60,000 nt of DNA from Tubiluchus corallicola. Lineage: Eukaryota; Priapulida; Priapulimorpha; Priapulimorphida; Tubiluchidae. Both the position numbers and the translations under genes were made by a program. Below the pieces are notes generated by a model. It was not told the DNA's origin. It made no database searches and saw nothing but the letters and a program-made list of their open reading frames with translations. Shown here piece by piece: positions 1 through 10,305 of this stretch (position 1 is its first letter; every line of letters starts with the position of its first letter). The DNA lies in contig JAQGDQ010000010.1 in the NCBI GenBank assembly GCA_030141605.1, forward strand, positions 747,501 to 807,500. Reading direction: 5' to 3'.

Positions 1-424
1 TGCTTCATTTCACTGCAATTACATCTACATCTATTATGGGATTTTTGTGTTTTCTTCCGACAAATAAATGCAAATGGTATAGGTAATGGAACTGATTGGA
101 AATGAAAGTCCTAATCAATTATAATCAACTAAATTAGCTCTTCCACTTTTTCAAAAACAAAACTTTTTGAGAAAAGTGAAAATTACTGAGAAAAGTGCAA
201 TCATGTAACTTACTATCATATGTATGTCTTTTGCTTATCAAAAATCTTGAGCAGCCTAGACACGAAGTAAAAGAAGAGGTAAACAAAGAAGCAAGTTTTT
301 GTCATTGAGCCAACTATATGGTGTTTACTTTGTTTTACATTTGTCAGAAATAGAGAATTTAAGCAACAACATTGAAAGGAGTATAAAGCCTCACAAATCA
401 AACTGGCAAGGCACACGAACTTAC
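1..424. other. RAD18: RAD18 intron (left edge)
   Basis: This is AT-rich intron downstream of exon 7 on the minus strand. No frame resembles the RAD18 C-terminus, and no tandem repeat or RNA gene was seen. Confidence 0.6.
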
Positions 425-533
425 CCGTCTGTCACCTTGTGAAGGGATCCCATGATCTTTCAGTTTTTGTCGCAGTTGCTTATCATTCATTAGGCCATAG
501 ACAAGTTTAGGTAACGGCTTGCGACGCCTAACA
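425..533 (-). CDS. RAD18: RAD18 exon 7 (SAP domain)
   Basis: This 109-nt exon encodes VRRRKPLPKLVYGLMNDKQL followed by RQKLKDHGIPSQGDRR, the SAP motif used for DNA binding. The acceptor is GTTTACAG and the donor CGG/GTAAGT, in phase 0. The family continues here into the end of SAP and the RAD6-binding segment. That exon was not found in bases 1-424, so it lies off the window. Confidence 0.92.
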
Positions 534-3500
534 CTGTAAACAGCAGCAATACAGAAAGAAACATCATATGCTGGACAAAACAATGTACAACAAATCTACA
601 TGACATAACAACGAGATGATGTGGTCAAATAAAACACTTGTAACCTGCTTTCCCACTGAACACTAATGATGTGTTTATGACTAGCTAAGCCTATAATGAG
701 AAAAAGAATAAATGGAAAAAATGCACCAAAAAAGAAAAAAATCAAGAAAAAATTGCAATAAAAGCTCTTTGGGAACTACGAAGATACCTGCTTCATAATT
801 TATTTATGTTAGACTTAAAAGCTAGTGATTATACACATTGTCACAAATGGATTTTAAGTGGGAAGGCAGCTGACAATTTTGTATAAATGTGTAAAGTGTT
901 GTATGTAAAAAGTGTTTACTGTGCATGCGTGCTCTGTGATCACCAACATTGGGAAATAGTCTAGCGGCATTAGCGGCACTGCTGTAGTTAGCTACATTTT
1001 TTTGTAACATTAGCATAGCGCATTATTTTATACTTAAAGTATGCTGACTTTTTGTCACAAAAACTGCATGGTGTACTGTAATATGTACATGAATCGAAGC
1101 GCTTATCATGTGCGCGTCATCTGTGAACAGCGAACAACTACTCCAGGCCAAATACTGCCATGACTGTTTCAGATGTGATTCAGGTAGCAGTATTTCCTGC
1201 CGGGTTAATCATAGCCAGCTCAGTTTCGACAAAAAAAAAATTCGGAACACAACTTTTTTGCATTATAATTTAACAAATAACCTTTAACGCGAAAAAAAGA
1301 TGTACAATTTCTTTAATACATTTAGAAAAGTTTTAGTTTGTAAAATATGTATATTCATGGTTAACGTACAACTGTCTAGAAAAACTTAACTGTGCCATAA
1401 AATAGTGCCGCAAGACTTCACAATATTTTAGCTTTTTGCATATAGTTAATGTCATAATAATTGGTTGTCAGCAGACTGGTTGCACTGGCACACACAAGAA
1501 TCATTAAGAAAAACAGAAACAAACATTAGCTATTTACCTTGGAGAACTAACAGGTGGTGCTGATTTCTGCTGAAGACACCTGTCAAGATGAATGTTGATA
1601 AAACGTTCTCTCACAGGAACTCCACATACGGGGCACGAAACTGGAATCAAAAATAACTCCTCAAATGTGAATTTATTAATCTTCATATTAGTATTATAAG
1701 TAATCGGTTCCAATATCTTTTATGTCTATTTTCGTGATAAATTAATTCTGCTTCAACGTAGTGACTTAACTTTTTTAAATTTTTAACATAAAAAAATTTT
1801 TAACGTAAACCTATCAGACTAATTCTGAAGGCAATGCATTGCTTAGCGTTGCTACCAATTACACATTATGCTTTAGTTTTTTTTTTTTTTGTTAGTAATT
1901 GCTGCAAATTTCCCAGATAAACTGGAGCTGAAGTAGAGAACTTTTCAAGTTTTTTCAAAGTCAGAACTGGTGAAGTGTGGTCAAAATCTCACAACTACGT
2001 AATCTTGCTTTCACACAAATGGATAATACATATTAGCTTAAGTGCACACAAGGGATTATTTTAGTAAAAACTACTTTAATGCAATTTTTGTTTAGTTTAT
2101 AACTTTATGAACTAAAATTTACTAACTAAAAAACCCACATACGTACATGCATGTACAGCAACACCTTCAAAAGAAAAGTTAATGAAAAGCACAATACCAG
2201 TAATACAGCACACAGTGAGCTAGTCAGTCAATAGGCTATAAGTGTATAAGAATGTCCTGTTGCAATTCAATAGATGAAATTTAAAATCTCACAAATGATG
2301 CATAAATCATGAATGTAGGAAAGATTTGGTACGAGCAATTTTGGTACCAGGAAAATTTAACGCTAGGAATTTTTGGTACATGGTAATTTTGGTACAGGTA
2401 TATTTAGTACTATCATCTTAAGGTACAATGAATTTTTGGTACTAGGAAAATGTGATACAGGGAATGTTTGGTATGAGGAAAATATGGTCCCAGGATTGTT
2501 TAGTCCCAAGAAGTATTGGTACAAGGAAGTTTTGGTACTAGGAAAATACGGTACAAGGAAAATTTGGTACTAGGAAAGCTTGGTACTGGAAAATTTGGTG
2601 CTAAATGAAAAAGAGAGCATTTCTATAAAATAATTGTTTCAACTAGAAAATGAAGAAGTTTATTTAGCAGGGAGGATATATGGTACTAAGAAAATCTGGT
2701 TTATTATAAAGTTCATAAAACAGTATACTGTAATTAATAGTGCGTGGTAGCTAAAGTTTTATTCGTGATTATCCATGTAGGTACATTTAAGAATTCTTTC
2801 AGCAAAAAAAAATGAAAGGTCTCCAACTTACCATGCGAATTTTCCAAAAACTTTGGTCAATTTGTTTTTTTCGAGAAAAATTATCACTTTTTGTTTTTGT
2901 ACGAAAATTATCAAACTGAGATAAGAACATGGCAGTGATGGTTAATGATATCACTGGACAGAAATGTCCTGAACAAACATAGTTTGGTTTCCCGTGAGGC
3001 CCACAGTATGGAGTGAGAACTGTAGTTCTTGATGATGATTATGATAATGTTGATGATGATGACGATGATGAGGACAACAAAAGCAGCAAGCACGAACTAA
3101 CATACAACAAGAATAACAACATCAGTAACAACAACAATAGCAGCAACAGCAGCAGCAACAACAATGACAATATTGACAATAACAACGGTAATAAAACGAC
3201 AAAAGTAACAATGGTGATATGACGACAGCAATAATGGTGATGATGATGGTGGTGGTAGTAATCACAACAAAAGAGCAAGCAAGAAACAGACGAACAACAA
3301 CAACAATGACAAATAACAAACAACGAGCAAACAAACAAACAAAGAGGAGGCGAACAAAAAACAAATATAAAATGCAACAATATGAGCCTCTATAACTTGC
3401 TTGAGTAGGTTATATAAAATGTATTTTCATAGTACCAAACTTTCTTGTAACAAACTTTCTCTGTACCAAATTTTCCTAGTACCAAACTTTCAGTGTACTA

Positions 3501-6500
3501 AACTTTCCTAATACCAAACTTGTTGCGTACCACTTTTACCTTGTACCAAAAATGCCTGACAAAACTTCATTAGCACCATATTTACCAGTACCATATTTTT
3601 TCTGCACCAAATTTTCCCAGTACCAAGCTAAACCTAGTAGTACCAAACTTACCGTTCACCATCCTTCATACGTAAGTTAAACGTGCACAACTAGCCTTCA
3701 GACTAGGAATAATTATGAAAAAAACTATGACGATAAATAGCGGCTCAAATATCAATTAAATCATACCTTTATCTTTGTCTAAGGTGAAGTCGGAAACGTC
3801 AGACGTGAAGGCACTTAGCTGACTTGAACCCGTATTTCTGTCGCAGACTTTTTCATTAATTGAAGATGTCATGGATTTTGGTGCGCCAGAATTGTTGGCC
3901 CACTTTTCATTTGAAACAACTTTCTCAGCAATCTGAAGGAATGTGCATCATTGACTATATGACTTAAATGTTTCAAGAATTAGATGAAACACAAAGAATG
4001 ACCAAAATGTGGCATGAACAAGAATAACGTTTATCCGAGTAGGAATGTTAAAAGATACAAATTTGGTAATACAATACAATACGATAAATTATACCTAACG
4101 ATAAATGGACAATGAAGTTAGACAATTTATGCAACAACAGAAAAAGTATCATTAATAATTAAAATTATTAAGTGATTCAGTGAATCCAGTGCTGTATACT
4201 TAAATGGCTGCTAGTTTGTTTGTCATAATGATTCATAAATAAGTAAGCTGTGACAGGTAAATATAAGTACTTGACATCAGCACATCAGTATCAAAGTGTA
4301 CAAAGGGGTCTCTATACTTTGTCAGTATGACCAAGAATGAAGATAGCCACTACTGCCAGGCAAAAGTATAAGAAAATGATTCGGTATCTGATAAGCATAT
4401 AATATTAAATAATTCTCTTTATCCAGTTCTCTGTATAATTACTGTACATAAATAAAAAAGTGAAGTGACTTTAGAAAGGTAGGCGATAATGAACGATACG
4501 TGCCAAATTCGATACAATAACGATATTCCTAAAATATTGTCAATACAATAACGATGAAAACAAATTTTCTTATTTATACGATAATCGATAATTATCGATA
4601 TATATCGTTATCATTAACATCCCTAATTCCGAGAACATCACATGCATTAAAGTGTAAGCCTAATAAAACAAGCATTGGTGTATGGCAACAAAATCTGTTG
4701 ATAAACTAATTATGTGATCAATACAGAAATTTATCACAGTTTAAAAAACCTTCTCAGTAACTTTATGAAGCATGCAACCCCTATAAAATTTGCTAACTTA
4801 CTGGAGATAGTGAATTGGACGCTAATAGGGATTTCTCATCATGCTTCTTTGGCGTTACAGTTCCACTGCAAGCATTCATTGACTTCCCATTTATCCAAGC
4901 AAAGAAGGGTGACTCTCTTTTCCAATTTTGTTTTGCTGATTGTTTCACAGCAGTATTAACAGGCAAATCACTCTGTTCTTCGACAATAGTAAGATCATTT
5001 GTCGAGTCTTCATTAGTCTCAAAAATCAAAGCGTCCGAGGCATTTCTTGTCTCAGCACAAGTTCCACTATCAAGTAATTTCCCTGTTACTGGATGCAAAG
5101 CTTCTTTTTCTCTTTTTTTGCTACCTACTTGTTGCACCACGCTAACATCTTTACTCTCGCTGTTGCCAGTACCTGCATCCTTACTGGACGATTGGCTTTT
5201 ATTTTTAAGACACTTGGCACTGGGTGTTACATTTGTATTGTTTAACACGAGCAGCAGTTTCTGTCTAACGCTAACAAACTGTGCTATTATGTCATCAAGA
5301 ACACGATTGTTTACTAACTCTGGTTCGGAGACGGCCTGCAAAGTAATTAAAAAATAAACAAATTAATTTAGCATGAAAGCATAGCTGTAAGATTTCATAC
5401 ACTTGTTAATGTTTAGGCATACTGACGGTTATAGACTAATAGGTGAGTCGTTAAATGAATGCGTGTTCTTGGTTATTTTTCTTAGCAACACAAGATGTCA
5501 GTTTAGGTCTCATTTTAGTGAATTATCTTTAATGACAAGATCAATAATTATTTTTCTGTCACAACTTCGTAAGTCATAAATATGAATGGCAGACTCCAGC
5601 TTGTAACATGCCAGATTGTAAAAAAGATGTTTCACCATAAGTACATAAGTTGAGCTTTTTGAAAATTACAAAAATTTTGACGTAAGTCCAAGCGACGAGC
5701 ATTGTCATTACTTTTCAGTTTATGTATTTTTGAAGTACATGCGCATACGTCAATGAACAAGTATTTTAAAAAGATATGTTCTTATCTATGGCTAACATTT
5801 TAATGTTTGGGATTACTAAGATTTCCATCATTGTTTTAGCAGTTTAATCTCACAGTTTAATCCCTGGACATATAATTCATTGGATGATGATGAGTAGAAG
5901 TCAGATGGCACTGTCTCATTTTGATCGGTTCAAATTAATACCTAATTAGATCCTCATTTTAATTAACATTTCTTTGAGTATTTACTAATTAAATCAACTG
6001 TTGTAACTCTTTATCATGCAGACAAGAAACATTACAAGTGATATCACTATCACAAGGCAAAATTAGGAAAGAAATTTAAAAACAAAATCGAGTATCATAC
6101 TTACGACAGAGCAGATTGGACACTGGGTCTTAAAACGAATATAACGTCTAATACACAAGGAACAATCTAAAACAATAAAAACGGAGCAAATAAACAGTTC
6201 TGGCAGGTTCAGTAATCAGTAGAGTAATGCTAAAAATTATAGCAAAAAGCACTACTAATAAAAAATGGACAAGTCTTTTCCATTTTATACATGGTATAGT
6301 CATGTAAACACAATATGCTATACTTAAAATTGATGAGTGGGTTACAATATTTCTATCACACGAAGGTCAAGCACTGATTTGGAATTCTAAAAAACGGAAG
6401 TGACGAGTGACTTGGTCGAAAGTTCAAATTCAATTCCTGACTAGCATGGCTATCATTTTTAGCAATACTATGAGATGGCAACAGTAACAAGTCTCGAAGG

Positions 6501-9500
6501 AGAAGAATGTAAAACATGTGCAACAATAGCAATATTACAATGAACTTCAAAAATGTCAGCTAGTTATCAAATAGCTCTACAATCTACATGGATATTTCAA
6601 GATTCAACCCCATACATTTCAAACTAAGAGCATGTAGCTGTGTATGTGAGCTATATCGAACATGTTTTTGACCTAGTATCTTTTTTATGCACAACAGATA
6701 AAATTATGCAAATGGACATTATTATATATTTGGAAAGTAATTTTCTACTGCTTAAAAAAATAAATTTGCTTTATTTACTCAACAGAATAACCAGTTCAGT
6801 TTGCGTAAAAATAATTTAAGCATTTTAAGGTTTCTTTGTGGCTCACTCAATAGCAAGATGCTTCTTGCTAATCAAGTGTTAAATCAACATTATCTCCAAA
6901 ACTCTATAAACTATATCTAACATTTATATAAATCAACTTTATCACTGCAGTTACAGTTATAAATTCTTCTTTTATAATATTAGTCATTCGGAAAATAGCT
7001 TAGTTCTTAATTTAACCAAATTTCCCAAGTTTTTGTTTAACACATTTATTACTGTCTTGAAATTGATTCTAATTAGCATCTATCAGTAAGATAACACCAC
7101 ACCTACATTTAATAAATAATGACTTACAATTATGAGAACATTTTGGCAGCATCAGAGCAGCTGTCATAAATTCAAAGCAGATAGGACAGCGAAGGCTGGT
7201 CTCAAGCTCCTAAAGAAACAGAAAATGCAGTGTTACATGTACACCTGAGCCGTATTTGTGTCCTGGGTCATTTTTGTATCTAGTACATCCCTTCCTATAA
7301 AAAGCAGGATTATTATCGAGGGGAGACTATTACAAAAAGACTGAATACAATTCTAATTTGTAGCTGCGAGATATCGGTCGAGCAAAATAGTGCATATGAA
7401 TTTAAGGAAAAATGGTCACGCAGAGCTTCTTTATATGATTTACAAAAGTTGCTGGTCGTGAAAATGTGAGGCAGGATAACTGTTTTCTATTAAAAAGTGA
7501 ACTGGCATACATAATTTTTGCTGGAGAGACTCTCCAGTTGAAAAAATTCAAAGAATTAGCTAAGCCTAACCCAAAATAATTTAATGCAATCGCGAACAAA
7601 GTGTGCCGATTACAGAAAGTTTAATGGTTTGCGTTAATTGGCAAAGCTTTCAATTGATAAATTATTTCCACGGTGATATCTGTCATTTTCACAATATCTT
7701 TTAAACTATATCATTAAAAGCATCGGTATATTAATTCAGTGCTTATCACTGAATTAGCGCCGTTGTTACGTTGTCATGAGTACCAAAGTTAAGTCAATAG
7801 CCTACAAGAAGTGTTCTTACATGGGTGAGTCATGCGAGTGATTTACGTAACAGACTTGCATTTATGCTTCCACTTTACACCGCAAGTTTGCAAACAAGCC
7901 TAACAGTTTTTTCATTCAGCGGTTGGTAAATTTTTAACAGATTAAATCGGTTGTAATTTTAATCATATTTGCTTTTTAATTTTTCTAGTTGCCCTCCAGT
8001 TTCAATGACTATGTTATCAATAGCTCTAGCTTAGGATGCCTTTGACAGTTCATTCTACAGCATAATCCTAGTTAACGAACAGTGAGTATTCAAATCAGAA
8101 CTTTATTTCTCTAAGTTGAAATTATTTTTTAAGAACCTATCATGAATGCATGCGCTAATACATGACATCACTATGCAAACGTAAATCAGGGGAAGAAAAG
8201 GCAATGTTAAATTATGTCCCCAAAAAACTTACCATGCAAATCTATGTTACTTAGCTTTTCGCTTACCTGCTTACCCGCTGCTGGAAAGACTTAGGTTACT
8301 AGAAATAATAATTTAAAATGTTCGTGCCAATTGGTAAAATGTTGTTGACTCACCCTCCAGGGTGCGCTACTCACTAACTAAAAATGTATTTTCAATCTTA
8401 TTGACAAGATACAGCAATTTTTATTTTTCAAACTTCATGCAATATTCTCTAAACTTGTTTCAAACGACCTACCATTAAAACGGCTGCGCCTAACGGTCAT
8501 CGCAGGAGCTTAAATTTACACGTTTTACACAGCAAAATGCAAACCTGCATGGCAAAAGGCAGTAAGTAAATGGTATAAAATTTCAATATGAATTTTTTTA
8601 AGCCTTATGTATGTGGACGGTTTTCTTGTGCTTTAAGCATGACTGGAGTGATGAGTAACAAGCATTTTGTAGTTTAGGACTCTCTCTGAAATGGCTTAAA
8701 TAGCTCCTCTTGCAAATACATTTTATTACATGTTTTGTCATGGAACGGAGTGTTGGCACTACATGAGGGTTGTGTATCACCTCCCACACAGTGCAGTGAA
8801 ACTTGTGTGATTATCTGTTATATACCTAAAGGGCAACCTGACTGACAGACTAACCGAGAAGTTGACAAGTGCTATGTGGGGACATCATGTTTGGTGGTTG
8901 CCATATACAGCGCACGACGTGGAAAGGCATACATTCTGCCTATGTTCGCTACTAAGGTACATTCCATTACGGTGCCCTACTACAGCTTGCCTGAGGAAAT
9001 GCCACTACAGGACACTCCAACAGGTGAGACAGTATGCGGCGACATGGTGTAGTTCAACCATCAAACAATCGAATGCTCACAAAGTGGCCACATAGTGTAA
9101 AATGTTATAAGCCTAATAAATTAACTGGCAAGGTTGCCACCACTCCGGATTTGGCCCAGAGTTTCATGAAATTCAGTCACACAGCTGCAGTTCAGTCTGA
9201 TATGTGAAAAATCTTGAAATACCCAGATTTCGACCAACGCATTAAAATTTAAATAGGAAGTACCAAAATATAACTTGCATCCTATTGAAATATTGCATAA
9301 TGTTAAGCTAAAAATAGCGGAACGTTTGTTGTAGTAAGCTGAAGTAAGTTGATCTGCTGAGTAAAGCTCTGTCTTTTTAACCCCTCTACATTTTTCACCA
9401 ATTTTTTCGCTGCAGCAAGAATTGCAAAGCAGATAATCTTCGATAATTTGCTCACTTTGCTTGAGCCAATTTGAACGAGCAAGATTTATAGGTTTTGATA

Positions 9501-10305
9501 ACAGAAAAAGCATGGAAGAAAAGATTTAGCTTTAACTCACATAACATAAAGTTCTTAATAATTTGATTATCTCAAAAAATGTGAACAATGTACCGACAAC
9601 TTTTAGACTTTGGGGCCCATATAACGACATCAAGTTTTCAGCCAATTTCGAGGACCTATCTACACTGTGTTATAATAGCACTAACATATGCCCGCCAACC
9701 TACCTACCTCTTACATTGAAATCGATGCACGCTGATGTAACTTTATGTATGTTTCATTCTTCCTCTTCCCAAGGGCAGGATGCATCATCACAGGATAAAC
9801 TGACAAAAATGTCAGCCTGTTGGGATCTGCACAAATGCTGTTGTGTGTGCTAAAGTGTGAAATCAGATAACGACATCATGTCAAAATCACCTACCTACAT
9901 TGCCCTTATATTGGCATTGTCACGTCTCCTGCCACCTACCTACCCTAAACTTGATATGGATGGCCCTTTAAAGGTGAGATAAATATTTTACTGTTTTGTG
10001 GTTTCATTTGTTGATTTTTGTTTCTGAAGGCTTCATTTTTTATTATTATCACATTCATAAAATGCTAAAAGGCAGGAAATGCGTTCGTTACAAGGCTTCG
10101 CCCCGGACACAGCCAAGGAACTTAAAACGCTTTCACAGACCGCCAACCTGATTATTGACTGCTGAAGAAGTGGTCACCTTACCTGGTATTGGTAAGGTAT
10201 GCTGTTTTAAAGGAAATAAAGGACAGTAAAATTTGTGTAAAGTCTTACCCTGAGTTGTTGCCAGCTGACTGGCCAATCCGTCACGTCTATTAAATCTGTC
10301 GACAT
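425..10305 (-). CDS. RAD18: RAD18 E3 ubiquitin ligase, seven exons, 3' part off window
   Basis: RAD18 is the nuclear RING E3 ligase that works with the E2 RAD6 to monoubiquitinate PCNA at stalled replication forks and so start translesion synthesis. Exons on the minus strand, in transcript order, are 10305-10249, 7209-7128, 6166-6105, 5335-4802, 3932-3767, 1640-1538 and 533-425. All have GT/AG borders and matching phases, giving 371 residues. Visible domains are a C3HC4 RING with zinc ligands C27, C30, C43, H45, C48, C51, C62 and C65; a Rad18-type UBZ4 finger with C303, C306, H318 and C322; and a SAP motif at about 337-371 (RRRKPLPKLVYGLMNDKQL). Residues about 80-300 are Ser/Lys/Glu-rich and poorly conserved, as in other RAD18 proteins. 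The frame is open at the last donor, so the RAD6-binding and polymerase-binding C-terminus lies left of base 1. The domain order is diagnostic; exon borders are inferred. Confidence 0.93.
1538..1640 (-). CDS. RAD18: RAD18 exon 6 (UBZ4 zinc finger)
   Basis: This 103-nt exon encodes VSCPVCGVPVRERFINIHLD followed by RCLQQKSAPP. It is a Rad18-type ubiquitin-binding zinc finger with the C-x2-C-x11-H-x3-C pattern, which in the family recruits RAD18 to ubiquitinated chromatin. The acceptor is GATTCCAG and the donor AG/GTAAAT, in phase 2. Confidence 0.92.
2326..2610 (+). repeat. 16-bp minisatellite, plus orientation (left arm)
   Basis: About 17 degenerate copies of a 16-bp unit, consensus TGGTACNAGGAAAATT, run head to tail with the period well kept from about 2440 to 2600. 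One more related copy lies at about 2680. The array sits in the RAD18 intron between exons 6 and 5. The same unit recurs in inverse orientation at 3433-3655. Confidence 0.85.
3029..3370. repeat. Trinucleotide-like low complexity (GAT/AAC)
   Basis: Impure GAT repeats grade into AAC/AGC repeats, with a second GAT and CAA block further on. They lie between the inverted minisatellite arms. Long open frames in this stretch (poly-Asn, poly-Asp, poly-Leu) come only from the repeat. Confidence 0.8.
3433..3655 (-). repeat. 16-bp minisatellite, inverse orientation (right arm)
   Basis: About 14 copies of the reverse complement of the 2326-2610 unit (TACCAAACTTTCCTAG) lie here, mostly with the same 16-bp period. 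Beyond the last unit on the inner side, similarity to the other arm continues for some tens of bases: GGTACTATGAAAAT here, read on the minus strand, against GGTACTAAGAAAAT at about 2680. The two arrays therefore form inverted arms around about 0.8 kb. Confidence 0.85.
3767..3932 (-). CDS. RAD18: RAD18 exon 5 (linker before UBZ)
   Basis: This 166-nt exon lies between CCTTCAG and G/GTATGA and encodes 55 residues starting IAEKVVSNEKWANN and ending DFTLDKDK, plus the first base of Val301. It has no recognisable domain. It is assigned by position, open frame and exact phase fit between exon 4 and the UBZ exon. Confidence 0.82.
4460..4625. repeat. ATCGAT-rich palindromic segment, possible MITE end
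   Basis: A run of overlapping palindromes (ATCGATAATTATCGAT, then ATATATCG) ends with AACATCCCTA. This arrangement resembles the ends of short non-autonomous DNA transposons. No matching second terminus or target duplication was found, so the call is tentative. It lies in the RAD18 intron between exons 5 and 4. Confidence 0.3.
4802..5335 (-). CDS. RAD18: RAD18 exon 4 (post-RING helix and linker)
   Basis: The largest RAD18 exon (534 nt, 178 codons) begins AVSEPELVNNRVLDDIIAQF, the conserved stretch that follows the RING and helps RAD18 dimerise. The rest is a low-conservation linker rich in Ser, Lys, Asn and Glu. It is open throughout, starts after TTTGCAG and ends at CCA/GTAAGT in phase 0. 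Confidence 0.9.
6105..6166 (-). CDS. RAD18: RAD18 exon 3 (second half of RING finger)
   Basis: This 62-nt exon completes Tyr47 and encodes CSLCIRRYIRFKTQCPICSV. It carries the last four zinc ligands (C48, C51, C62, C65). The acceptor is TTGTTTTAG, the donor is GTAAGT, and the end phase is 0. Confidence 0.92.
7128..7209 (-). CDS. RAD18: RAD18 exon 2 (first half of RING finger)
   Basis: This 82-nt exon lies between a TTTCTTTAG acceptor and a T/GTAAGT donor and encodes ELETSLRCPICFEFMTAAL followed by MLPKCSHN. It supplies RING ligands C27, C30, C43 and H45. It ends one base into the Tyr codon that exon 3 completes. Confidence 0.92.
7210..10248. other. RAD18: RAD18 intron 1
   Basis: A 3-kb intron separates the start exon from the RING exons. 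It holds short open frames on both strands (for example 9121-9513 minus and 8862-9095 plus), but none has splice context or family resemblance that supports a nested gene. No clear repeat was seen. Confidence 0.6.
10249..10305 (-). CDS. RAD18: RAD18 exon 1 (start codon)
   Basis: The 57-nt coding part of exon 1 reads MSTDLIDVTDWPVSWQQLR and ends in phase 0 at a CAGG/GTAAGA donor. The Trp-Pro pair a few residues before the RING is typical of RAD18 N-termini. Joined to exon 2 it gives QQLRELETSLRCPIC with no gap. No other ATG-to-donor segment upstream of exon 2 had a compatible phase. Confidence 0.85.

Noticed and set aside
3013-3380. Asn/Asp-rich and Leu/Cys-rich open frames
   Set aside because: They are trinucleotide-repeat artefacts within a RAD18 intron.
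7777-7825. Plus-strand ATG segment ending ATGG/GTGAGT, considered as a divergent first exon
   Set aside because: It lies inside RAD18 intron 1 and no partner exon on the plus strand was found.
9121-9513. 130-codon minus-strand frame with LKQSEQIIEDYLLCNSCC, considered as a RAD18 first exon
   Set aside because: No donor in a phase that joins RAD18 exon 2 without a stop; the exon at 10249-10305 fits exactly.
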